Of a DNA stretch of 64,000 bases, positions 54,572-64,000 are shown in pieces. The DNA comes from Oreohelix idahoensis (lineage: Eukaryota; Mollusca; Gastropoda; Stylommatophora; Oreohelicidae). The stretch spans positions 412,001-476,000 of the forward strand of contig JAMPIV010019879.1 in the NCBI GenBank assembly GCA_024509875.1, given 5' to 3'. The notes below the pieces were generated by a model. The model saw only the letters and a list, made by a program, of their open reading frames with translations. It did not search any database and was not told where the DNA came from. Position 1 is the stretch's first letter. Each line of letters opens with the position of its first letter. A program made the position numbers and the translations under genes.

Positions 54572-54581
54572 GACAAAAGAT

Positions 54582-55585
54582 GTTAAAGCTTTTTGTTGCA
54601 CATGCACAGTGTGCCAACAAAAAGGCCTAAACACGATGCGCCGATCCAAGCAGCTGATGTTTCTTTGCATCCATTCGCAAAGATGGCTATTGATCTTATT
54701 GGACCATTAAAGGTCACATCAGCTATAGGGCATAAATGTATACTAACATGCATTGATATGTGTACACGCTGGCCAGAAGCGATACCTTTGAAAACTACAA
54801 CAACTGTTGACATTGCGGATGCGCTATTTTTAGTATTCAGCAGATTGGGTTTTCCCGAAAACATACTATCTGACCGGGGATCCCAGTACGTCTCTGACGC
54901 AATGAAACAGGTGATGAAAATGTTCGGTATTGAACGATCTCTTAGTTCAATATATCACGCACAAGCAAATGGTAAAATTGAGAGACTAAATAGGCGTTTA
55001 AAGCAGATGTTGGGTAAAGTTACCACTAAATATCCATAGGATTGGGACAGGGTCTTGCCCGCGATTTTATTCGCTTACAGAGAAATTCCCAACGAACACA
55101 CTGGGTTCGCTCCATTTGAATTGGTTTTTGGTGCGAAACCTAGGGGACCTATGTCCATTTTAAAACAATTGTTGGTTGAAGCTGATATGAATGAAGAGGT
55201 TCAAACCTCGTACCAATATGTTGTCAATTTGAGGAAAAAGATTATCGACGCATGCCATTTAGCAGTGCAGTCGTCAGAAAAGGCAAAATTAAAGGCTCGT
55301 TTGTTTGCTAACCAAAACAGGAAACTACGCCAATTATGGCCGGGTGATGAAGCCTATGTATTATTACCAAACAAATACAACAAACTACCTGTGTCATGGA
55401 TAGGACCTTATGAGATTATTGATAAATTGTCAGATGTTGAATATATTTTATCTATTAATGGGAAGGAAAAAACTTTTCATATTAATATGTTACAGCAATT
55501 TCATACACGTCCTCCACATCTTAAACCAGTCTTTGAAGCTATTGACGAATCGGTTGATTGTCGTTCTTCTTTAGCGGTTATATAA
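54582..55585 (+). pseudogene. Integrase of element 2
   Basis: Just left of LINE B2 one frame reads FFWPGK (about 53841-53858), and after it KDVKAFCCTCTVCQQKG completes the zinc-binding CxxC. The core has MAIDLIGPL (first Asp), LSDRGSQYVS (second Asp) and GKIERLNRRLK (Glu), the D,D-35-E triad that joins cDNA to the chromosome. A stop at about 55037 and a frameshift near 54620 break it. The C-terminal part contains VSWIGPYEIIDKL, the GPY/F-type module, and ends at 55585. RT follows downstream. Confidence 0.88.
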
Positions 55586-55659
55586 GAGGAAGGGTCTGAT
55601 TTATGTGATGGTACTGACCACTTTTATCATTACCAAGCGTACATCTTTTAGCTACGGAG

Positions 55660-56371
55660 AGTTGGAAAGATGTTTCTATTGCACCAACTCTTGCTTCTCA
55701 TCAGAAGGAGCAAATTTCTCAGTTACTGAAATCTTTCTCTGATGTGCTCACGGATGTTCCTGGGCATACAGATATCATTCAACATGATATCGTACTTACA
55801 GATTTTCGACCTATCAAATTGAAACCTTATCCTATACCTATTCACTTACAATCACAGGTTCAGAAAGAAATAAAAGAAATGATCAAATTAAATATCATTA
55901 CTCCATCACATTCACCTTACAGTTTTCCTATGGTATTGATTAGGAAAAAAGATAAATCTATTCGTATTTGCATAGATTTCAGGCGCGGAAATTTTACCAT
56001 TGTTAGATTCTCTTCTGGACAAATTGGCTTCTGCTACTTTCTTTACGAAATTTGACTTGTCAAAAGGTTATTGGCAAGTGCCATTATCAGACAGAGCTAA
56101 GCCTTATACAGCTTTCGCTACACCTCTTGGACTGTTTCAATTAAATTTTATGTCTTTCGGTCTTGTTAACGTTCCTGCTATCTTTGTTCGCATGATGCGA
56201 AAACTTTTTTCTGACCGTGAAGATTTAATCACCTATATAGATGATATCTGTTTATTTCATCGAACTTGGGATGAACATATTGTAGGAGTTCAATCTTTGT
56301 TGAATACTTTGCGTCTACATAATCTTACTGCTAGACCTTCTAAGACGAGAATGGGAGACACATGTTTGTGA
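55660..56371 (+). pseudogene. Reverse transcriptase of element 2
   Basis: Frame 55744-56055 carries LTDVPGHTDIIQHDI, KLKPYPIPIH and IRICIDFRR. A deletion or shift leads to frame 56000-56371 with FFTKFDLSKGYWQVPL, SFGLVNVPAIFVRMM and the catalytic ITYIDDICLFH. The thumb is cut short by a deletion at about 56345. It lies downstream of integrase, confirming the order seen in element 1. Confidence 0.88.
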
Positions 56372-56408
56372 TGTTGCCTTAAATATACTTAAATGTTCGT
56401 TTTCTAAA

Positions 56409-56867
56409 ATGCAAATTTTGAGATTGCCTGACGCTCGTTTTCCATTTACCCTCAGAGTTGACGCGTCTAATACAGTAATCGGGGGCACGTTAATGCAAGA
56501 ATTTGAAGGCTACATGCACCCAACGCTGTACATTAGCAGAAAGTTGTCGCCCACAGAGCAGCGGTATCCTATTGTGGAGAAGGAGCTGTTAGCAATTGTC
56601 TTCTCCTTCACAAAATTGCAGCGGTATCTGATGGGAGCCCGATTCACTCTGGAGACAGACCAGAAAGCCTTAGCATATCTCAAAACAGCAAGGATTAGAA
56701 ATGAAAGGGCCGCTCGAGCCTCGCTTTCTCTTCAGCCCTATGATTATGACATAAAGGCAATCAAAGGCAGCAAAAATGTCATGGCTGACATCTTGTCGAG
56801 ATGCATGCAGCACCCTATGCCGCCTGTCAAATCTACGAATACAGGTGATTCACAAGATCGCATCTAA
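56409..56867 (+). CDS. RNase H of element 2
   Basis: The open frame reads LRVDASNTVIGGTLMQ (first Asp), YISRKLSPTEQRYPIVEKEL (Glu), LETDQKALAYL (Asp) and GSKNVMADILSR (last Asp), all four catalytic acids of an RNase H that removes the RNA template. It ends about 1.9 kb before the 3' LTR. Confidence 0.85.
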   Translation: MQILRLPDARFPFTLRVDASNTVIGGTLMQEFEGYMHPTLYISRKLSPTEQRYPIVEKELLAIVFSFTKLQRYLMGARFTLETDQKALAYLKTARIRNERAARASLSLQPYDYDIKAIKGSKNVMADILSRCMQHPMPPVKSTNTGDSQDRI

Positions 56868-56960
56868 CCTACATATATACTTCATGATAACCTGATCAAG
56901 AAAATATTCCATGTATAACACCTTGTTCATATAAAACTATACATTGGCACAGCAATTATA

Positions 56961-57514
56961 CTACTTACTTACTTAGTCGTTCCCCTTCTACCGTGAGGTG
57001 TAGAGGTTTGGAAGAGAGAGCGCCAGACTATCCCATCGGCTATCCCACTCCCGGCCTGGCTCCATTCTAGTCCTCGGTCCTTCAAAGATTGTCTAATGCC
57101 ATCCTCCCAGCGGACTCTGGGCCGTCCCGGGGGTCTGGATCCCTGGCTCTTTGTTTCCCATGCTTGTCGTGGTAGCCGATCTTCTCCCATTCTGCAGACA
57201 TGGCCAAACCATCTTAGTTGGAACTGTTCTACTTGGGTCTGCAGGGGGTGGGATTTAAGGCCTTGACGTATCGTCTGGTTGCGTACCATGTCTCTTCTTG
57301 TTACTTCAACCACCTTCCTCAGATAAATCATTTCTGAGGTCTGGATCTGGCCTCTGTGGGTTGTAGTCATTGCCCATGACTCGCATCCATATGTCAAGAC
57401 TGGGACACAGGTGGAGCGGTATACAGCCATCTTCGTTTTCTTACCAACCTCTCTCTTGCTGAGGAATCCTCGATTTATGGCCTGAAAAAGTCTCCCAGCT
57501 GCTGCTTTTCAAGA
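56961..57514 (-). mobile_element. LINE A copy 4: 554-bp 5'-truncated copy
   Basis: A 12-bp TSD ACAGCAATTATA is at 56949-56960 and 57515-57526. The 3' tail is (AAGT)n. The reading STCVPVLTYGCESWAMT, LRWFGHVCRMGEDR and GRPRVRWEDGIRQSL resembles copy 3. Several differences are A to G on the sense strand (Y to C, K to R, N to G), a milder version of the pattern in LINE B2. Confidence 0.88.
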
Positions 57515-57526
57515 ACAGCAATTATA

Positions 57527-58762
57527 ACGATTGAAAAGATTCTCTGACATTGCATACGCTAACTATGCTGTGAACTAAGCTACATGGTTACATTGTCATA
57601 TAAAGAAACATTGCTGATATGAGAAAGCAGTTCACACAGCAACAAGATGATGATGCATTTCTGAATGCTCAAAATAGACTTATACCTCGTTGAGCTCAGC
57701 GCTTTACTTCTGATAGTGTGGATGAATGACAGTATGTATATTCCACTTACATACTTAAATACATAACGCTGGTGAAATGTTACAAGTGATGTCCTTTCAG
57801 GAGATTTTCGTACGGACATATTTTATCACTCTGAATTGAAATAACTAACGTTGCCAAATAAAGGGACATAACGCTGAAATGACTAATGCGAAAATATCAA
57901 AGGGACACAACAAGAAAATTGCCTCTGATTTTTGTTTGATTGAAATTCGCAGTGATTATGGACACTTGGATTGATCATAACAATATATCACATGGTGGAC
58001 AATCATGGACATTGTCAAGAATGTACTTGTACATACATCTGGGAACATTATATGAACATTTATTCATTCGAAAGGACTTTGGATCATGGACTTGAACATG
58101 GTTATATAATATTAATTAGTGATTAATGTGAATTGACTAGAAATTGTTGAGTTTTTGACACAATTTTGTCACACTCACACTGGACTTTACTACAGTTATT
58201 GGTTAACACGCCATACTATGAGTTACTATCACAACACATAAGCATAGTCGTCTCTGTTGCTCACACTTATATGTTACATTCATGATATATAATTCTCAAG
58301 TACACATAATGTTATTCATTTGACAAAATGTCGCAGTCATACACATTATTGATTGTTTGTCTGCCTCATGTCATCTATTGTCTCTATTACTTAATTTTAA
58401 TGCTTTGCATTTTGAGACTAAGTGACTAATGTTACCTGTCAGGACAGTTAGTGTTTTGGACGGTGTGTGGTATGATAGTGCCTGGACTGATATAATCATT
58501 TCATTTTTACATGTTGGCTGATATTGCTATGGTTACCTCACACTGTTGTTAGCCTAAATGATTTGTATCCTTTGTAGTCGATGGTGTTAGTAATTTTGTT
58601 ACTAATTTCCACACCTTGAGTGTTTATTTGCCTACTATGGAGCACAAACCTGGGTGCTATACTATGTAATACCAAGTGAAATTTGATGATACCATCTTTT
58701 CACACCAGTGATGTTTTGAACTCACACCACGTAAATAATGCAAACTGCATTTCCATTATTTA
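57527..58762. other. 3' untranslated region of element 2
   Basis: AT-rich sequence between LINE A4 and the 3' LTR without recognisable genes. Confidence 0.5.
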
Positions 58763-58782
58763 ACGGGGGGGGGGGGAGTAAA
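58763..58782 (+). promoter_or_regulatory. G-rich polypurine-like tract before the 3' LTR of element 2
   Basis: A run of 13 G followed by AGTAAA directly precedes TGTTATGAG. It would serve as plus-strand primer. A similar G-run before the 5' LTR is probably host sequence. Confidence 0.5.
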
Positions 58783-59055
58783 TGTTATGAGTAAAGTTCA
58801 TAACATGTATGTCGATATCAACTTCATGATGTGTAATAAATCGTTATGTGAATCGTCCAACCTGGCCTTTGGAGTATCATTCATGTTTTGAAGTATACGG
58901 CTTTTTGGGCGGGGATTGAATGGACATACCCTTATCTATGCTTGGGTTGGAATCTGTGTATGATTCCATGTGATATTAATCATAATATATATATATATAT
59001 GAAGGACCTCTACTTCAATATAAGAATATAAGCCCATAAAAAGGAGTCCGTATCA
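58783..59055 (+). repeat. 3' LTR of element 2, internally deleted (273 bp)
   Basis: It matches both ends of the 5' LTR but lacks 434 bp after GTCGATATCAA. The boundaries are confirmed by the GGGCA TSD. Confidence 0.85.
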
Positions 59056-59398
59056 GGGCACGAGTGTGTGTCGGGAAAACGCAATACTCATGAGGGTATT
59101 TGTTCTCTTCTTTTGTGACACTAGTCGGTAGTACCAGTTGAGGGTACTATCTCTGGAACAAGTGAGAGTATAAGTGGCATGAAGTCGACGCTAGACACCA
59201 TCATCAGACAGATCTTAGAGACGCCTGGACCAGCTTTGTGATTACTCCCTGATACTTCTTGGAACATGTCACAACTTTCAGACTTGACCAGTGACGACTG
59301 AACCAATCATCTATCTGCAAAGAACCAAACATCAGCGGGAGCAGAGACCATCAAACTATTGGCAGATATGTAAAACTTAAAAGCTGCCAAGTGAACTT

Positions 59399-59450
59399 GT
59401 TATGATTAAAATTCATAACGATTGTGTCGGTAATATAGTTAGCTCGACAG
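59399..59450 (+). repeat. Relic of a related LTR start
   Basis: TGTTATGATTAAAATTCATA followed by ...TAGCTCGACAGG resembles the first 55 bp of the element 2 LTR (TGTTATGAGTAAAGTTCATA, CAGCTCGACATG). The end of this relic could not be located. Confidence 0.5.
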
Positions 59451-60252
59451 GGCTCCTTGTTGGTTTATTTTATACGGAGTCACTTATTAATACAGGAAGT
59501 GACGTATGCCGATATGGTTTATTTGGCAGACGTGAAACTAAAAATGCAGAGGTGAGGGGATCGTCTGCTGGGGTCTTCTACCATTGTGTGTCATGGCGAG
59601 TGGACGCATGAGTTTGAGCTCCTGTATTTTATTATTATCCCTGAGTTATTCCATCACTAATACATCAAGATCTTCTGTGAGGTGTATCTAGTTATCTGCA
59701 ATGACATGGAGTATAGCTTCGCAGTTTCGAGTGTGAATATATATATTTAAAATGTTGAGAATAAAAAGGACAGCGTTCCAGACATGAACGGACTGCCTAA
59801 AGTTATATCGACGACTGCATATAATATGCCACTTGTATATTGGCCTGAACTGTATTGAATTTGGAGCATGATATAAGTATATGAGGAGAACTGCCGTAAG
59901 ACGGGGGTAAAACAGTAGAATGGGGAGAAAAAAAAACACAAATAGTAATACGTCTTACAAGGAGAAAGGACAGGAAAAACCTACGTTGCGGCCACAAGGC
60001 CTTCGTCAGGAACAGACAAACAAGACAGGAGGGAAAGAAAGAAAATGAGAATTAAGTAGAGAACATGATACTATAAAAATAAGAGAAAAACAACTCCCTT
60101 ATGTCCAGTCACATGTCCAGTCACAGAAGCAAGATGGCTGCCGCTAAACCGGAAAACGGAAGTCGATAGTACATTAAAAACAAAAAATAAGAAATAATGA
60201 AAATAAGGACCGGAAAAGAGTGAGGAAAAAAAAAAATAATAAAAATAATAAT

Positions 60253-60608
60253 TTTTTTTTTTTTGCGTTCGCCCGCTAATACTCGAGGCGAAATCTCAGG
60301 TTATTATTTTATGTCTAACCTGACATTGATTTACGTGAGTATCCCTTTATTTCTTGTACAGAGACAGGTGTCCCTCGCCATTCAGGCAAATACTCGCCGA
60401 TTTCGGAGGTACCCATTGCAGCTGGGTCGGCTCAGGAGCCGCCAGTCCCTGGTCGACGACACTCCTTTCAAATGTCCTCGCCAGGTCTCGAGTTAATCCA
60501 GTCCAAATCCCGGTCGACGAAAAATCCTCAAATGCCGTCGCCCGGGTTTGATCCTGTATCACCCGGTCGCCAGAGCGGTGTTGTAACCACTACGCTAGCG
60601 CGGCTCCC
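60253..60608 (-). mobile_element. SINE S4: complete tRNA-derived SINE (356 bp)
   Basis: An 11-bp TSD AAAATAATAAT is at 60242-60252 and 60609-60619. On the - strand it begins GGGAGCCGCGC, with an A box TAGCGTAGTGG and a B-box-like GGATCAAACCC, then a core with CGACCCAGC and ATGGGTACC, and a poly(A) tail. It is absent from the right arm of the Penelope pair, so it inserted after the pair formed. It is the same family as S1 for the first half. Confidence 0.85.
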
Positions 60609-60785
60609 AAAATAATAATAATATATAAAGTGAGGGAAAAGCGATTTAGAAAATAAATAAATAAAAAATAAATAAAAATAAATAAATAAATTAAAAAAAA
60701 AATTTAAAAAAAATAAATAAATAAATAAAATAAATAGATATAAATAAAAAAAATAATATAAATAAATAAATAAATAAAATAAATA

Positions 60786-60900
<115 letters not shown>

Positions 60901-61009
60901 AAAATTAAAATAAATAAATAAATAAATAAAACATAACAAATGGGTGATCACATCAAAGTAGACAGTCATAATACAATAGGGACTAGATAGAGAAGGGCGT
61001 CTCAGACAA

Positions 61010-61157
61010 AAGAATGTTGGGTATTCAAGCCGTGTGGTTTAAGGCAACCCATAAGATGGATGAGGCGTTGTTCCTGGCGAAACCGACTGTTGGCGTCCGA
61101 GGAACAGGATCTGATGGCTGTCACCTGGATGTCAGTGGCGGTCCGGGCCATTGAAGT
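61010..61157 (-). pseudogene. Endonuclease C-terminus of the inverted Penelope copy
   Basis: On the - strand it repeats the last about 50 codons of the GIY-YIG region (RQEQRLIHLMGCLKPHGLN). It is nearly identical to 62206-62355 reversed, apart from a 9-bp gap at GGTGCCACT. Confidence 0.88.
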
Positions 61158-62372
61158 TCAATGGACAGTTCTTTGACCAAATTAGTGGAGTCGCCATGGG
61201 CACCAAGATGGGTCCCAGTTATGCCTGCCTTTTCATGGGCTACCTGGAGTATCAGGTGTAGCAGCAGTATCCTGGACCTTTTCCATTGATGTATCTTAGA
61301 TACATAGATGATGGCATAGGTCTCACTGATATGCCAGAGGTTGACCTATCTAGGTTCATTAACAACTTCCACCCTGCGATCCAATTCACCTCTCACATCC
61401 CCACTGTCTCTGTTAATTTCCTCGACATCGTTGTCACCATCACTCTCCCACCCCCCCCCCCCCCCCCACCACTTCGGTGTACTACAAACCCACCCATGCA
61501 CACAGTTACCTCCTTTATACTTCCTCTCATCCTCCGGCTTGTCGTGACTCCTTGCCTTTCTCACAACTTCTCCGTCTCCGTCGGTTATGCCAAAATGATG
61601 ACAACTTTCTATGCCGAGCACAAGAAATGTTGGACTTCTTTCGTAACAGACAGTATCCAGAGGATGTTCTTACCTCTGCCTTAGAGCGTGTTCTCCCTAT
61701 CTCACGTCTAGAGGCCCTCAAACCCCGCCATAACACCTCCTCTGATAGAGTCAAGTTAATAATGACCTATCACCCTCACAACACTGCTGTCAAAAGGATC
61801 CTGTATCGTCACCTTCCTCTCCTCCAAGCTGACCCAAAGTGTAAGTCAGCCACCCTTGCTGGCATATAGACGGGATAAGAATTTGAGGGACCTCCTAGTC
61901 CACAGCCGTTTGTAAAACCGTCAACGATGGCCACTTTGGGACCAAGTCCATGTAACCGAACACGATGTAAGACATGTCATGTATGTTAACGAAACAAAAC
62001 ACGTTCAGTCTCGTTCCCTAACGCCAAGTTCACCATCACCCATGGCTTCAACATGTGAGTCACGCAACGTCATCTATGTCTTTTATTATATGCAAACGTT
62101 GCACCATTACTTACATCGGCCAAAACGGGCACACGACTGGGCGACCGATTCTGCAGACACCTCTACGACATCTCTCAGTTTAAATCCACACCTGTGGCCA
62201 TCCACTTCAATGGCCCGGACCACCACGGTGCCACTGACATCCAGGTGACAGCCATCAGATCCTGTTCCTCGGACGCCAACAGTCGGTTTCGCCAGGAACA
62301 ACGCCTCATCCATCTTATGGGTTGCCTTAAACCACACGGCTTGAATACCCAACATTCTTTTGTCTGAGACGC
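61150..62372 (+). pseudogene. Penelope-like RT and GIY-YIG endonuclease (broken)
   Basis: The reading starts at [19 protein letters not shown] and continues with the catalytic LRYIDDGIGLTD, FHPAIQFTSHIP and, after a poly(C) run (about 61449-61467) that shifts the frame, TSALERVLPISRLEAL. A Cys cluster CNRTRCKTCHVC precedes the endonuclease part: TKTGTRLGDRFCRHLYDIS..., FNGPDHHGATD and RQEQRLIHLMGC, typical of GIY-YIG domains of Penelope-like elements. The N-terminal half of the RT is missing. Several stops are present. Confidence 0.85.
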
Positions 62373-62469
62373 CCTTCTCTATCTAGTCCCTATTGTATTA
62401 TGACTGTCTACTTTGATGTGATCACCCATTTTTTATTTTGTTTTATTATTTTTTTTAAATTTTTTTTTT

Positions 62470-62560
<91 letters not shown>

Positions 62561-63045
62561 TTATTTATTTATTTTTTATAATTTTTTTATTGTTTTTTTA
62601 ATTTATTTTTTTTATTTATATCTATTTATTTTATTTTATTTTATTTTTAATTTTAATTAATTTTTTTATTTATTTATTTTTATTTATTTATTTTCTAAAT
62701 CGCTTTTCCCTCACATTATATATTATTATTTTTTTTTTTCCTCACTCTTTTCCGGTCCTTATTTTCATTATTTCTTATTTTTTGTTTTTAATGTACCATC
62801 GACTTCCGTTTTCGTGGCAGCCATCTTGCTTCTGTGACTGGACATAAGGGAGTTGTTTTTCTCTTATTTTTATAGTTTCATGTTCTCTACTTAATTCTCA
62901 TTTTCTTTCTTTCCCTCCTGTCTTGTTTGTCTGTCCCTGACGAAGGCCTTGTGGCCGCAACGTAGGTTTTTCCTGTCCTTTCTCCTTGTAAGACGTATTA
63001 CTATTTGTGTTTTTTTTTTCTCCCCATTCTACTGAATTTGGAGCA

Positions 63046-63740
63046 GTGTGAAGTTTTAATAAAAATGTATACTGTCCACTTCGTCCATTGTGGCTCAAAT
63101 AATTCGATTTGATGTTGGCTTGTTACGGTGTCTGATACGTTTACTATCCTAGAAGTGAACTTGGCTACAGGAACCATCCTGTCACTAAATATTAACATTA
63201 ACAATATAAAAGACACGTAACAGAACTGTCCTTTTTTCAAAAACCATAACATCACCCTGTGATGAGTACTTTTATTTGTAATTATTTAAACTGTTAAACA
63301 TAATTGATTATTATATTTGTTATTTGTGTATATACAAATTTAATCATTTTGAATGTACTGCACCCGTGAGTCTCAGTCATTTTAAATACGCTTAAAACAG
63401 AGCTACTAAATTAAGATTTCACTGAATTAAATCAGCTGGGGGCTTGAACGAGCTATTTATAAGATAAATAATTTATATCCATCTTCACAAAAGGCGGCAG
63501 GAAAGATAGAGTTAACGTGCTCAGACTCATTCAGTATCGTTCTCGATTTCTTAAATATCTTGAGAAGACTCCCTTGAGTTAGAAGCATCAATATGCTTCT
63601 ATCTACAACTCTGCCAAGAGTAATCTTGTGCAAAGGTAGACACCTTGGAAGACCCACATTAGATACTCTAGGTTTTGGCCACTGTTGGACCACTACTGCA
63701 AAGGGGAGGAAACCCGTGACATCTTCTCAGAGTCAGTAGT
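63046..63740. other. Unassigned region
   Basis: A 78-codon - strand frame (63693-63457) has no recognised motif. No repeat copies were identified. Confidence 0.4.
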
Positions 63741-64000
63741 GTTGCCCATCCCCGTAGTAAGCGATCTGATTAGATTCTGTGGCTCTAAGTTGTCTGATTA
63801 GATTCCATAGCCATGAGCTACCTGATTAATATGAGATTAAAGGGCCGAAACACTTGTTCCAACGGGGTACCACTTAAGATGATCACACTGCCGCCTGTTG
63901 TAAAGTACTTTACAGTTTCCAATCATCATTTTAGATTCTGTAGCCATGAGCTATCTTATCTGATTCTGTGGCCATGAGCTATCTGATTAGATTATGTAGC
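63741..64000 (+). repeat. Imperfect tandem repeat of about 28 bp at the window end
   Basis: Units around TCTGATTAGATTCTGTGGCC and ATGAGCTA recur at least five times, interrupted at 63830-63925 by a piece (AAAGGGCCGAAACACTTGTT ... GCCGCCTGTTG) also found at 16737-16800. The array continues beyond the window. Confidence 0.75.

Larger units (their letters stand above)
50284..59055 (+). mobile_element. LTR element 2: older Ty3/gypsy-class retrotransposon with protease-integrase-RT-RNase H order
   Basis: This 8.8-kb insertion has the 5-bp TSD GGGCA (50279-50283, 59056-59060). LTRs start TGTTATGAG and end GTATCA. Domains in order are gag, protease, integrase, RT and RNase H, again integrase before RT. 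All genes are broken by stops and frameshifts, and LINE B2 and LINE A4 are nested within it. Its proteins differ strongly from those of element 1, so the two are separate families that share the same unusual layout. Confidence 0.88.

Noticed and set aside
60530..60608. tRNA gene
   Set aside because: The A and B boxes belong to the head of a SINE with TSD and poly(A) tail, and the cloverleaf is not intact.
63752..64000. CRISPR-like array
   Set aside because: The spacing is irregular and units adjoin each other; it is a degenerate minisatellite in a eukaryotic genome.

Overview
This is a eukaryotic, gene-poor and transposon-rich window. I see one convincing multi-domain host exon, one probable partial exon at the left edge, and about 30 identifiable mobile-element copies, most bounded by target-site duplications (TSDs) readable directly in the sequence. 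I see no rRNA, true tRNA gene, CRISPR array or bacterial operon. Splice sites, tRNA-headed SINEs, RTE-type (craniofacial-development-protein-2-like) LINEs, a Penelope-like element, Ty3/gypsy-type elements with an unusual domain order, and a RAG1-N-terminus-like transposon together suggest an invertebrate. A mollusc, perhaps a gastropod, is my best inference, but I cannot prove it.

Layout. 1-145: end of a probable + strand coding exon with a GTAAGT donor. 2.4-19.4 kb: dense nested non-LTR elements. These are LINE A (2485-3145), SINE S1 split by LINE B (4545-6508), a TIR element inside a LINE RNase H remnant (7868-9329), a degenerate LINE F (about 9.5-12.5 kb) holding a 44-bp tandem array, LINE C and SINE S2, a near full-length LINE D (13294-16281), and a stack of LINE D2 and LINE E inside an older LINE D3 (17.2-19.4 kb). 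19463-21541: a large - strand exon encoding five repeated Cys-rich modules. 22-33 kb: mostly non-coding, with a LINE remnant, an N-RAG-type transposon arm, a mariner-like transposase fragment, two copies of a 0.3-kb GAA-tailed repeat, LINE A and a hAT-like non-autonomous element.

33177-44985: a complete LTR retrotransposon (2.42-kb LTRs, TSD CCTGG) hosting a 2.67-kb LINE C. 45587-48558: a CAC-ended TIR transposon (4-bp TSD GTTT) encoding a broken RAG1-N-terminus-like protein. 50284-59055: a second LTR retrotransposon (TSD GGGCA) hosting LINE B2 and LINE A4. 59869-63032: a Penelope-like element arranged as a head-to-head inverted pair, with a SINE in one arm. The last kilobase has short tandem repeats.

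The most notable points are: (i) two divergent Ty3/gypsy-class elements whose integrase lies upstream of reverse transcriptase, the Gmr1-type order; (ii) the N-RAG-type transposon with CAC termini; (iii) LINE B2, whose sense strand carries an almost pure A-to-G substitution load relative to LINE B1, as expected of ADAR-type hyper-editing before reverse transcription; (iv) a SINE whose 3' tail matches the 3' end of LINE E, a candidate mobilising partner; (v) very short LINE 3'-end insertions (29 and 56 bp) that break other elements. All coordinates and base comparisons were made by eye.
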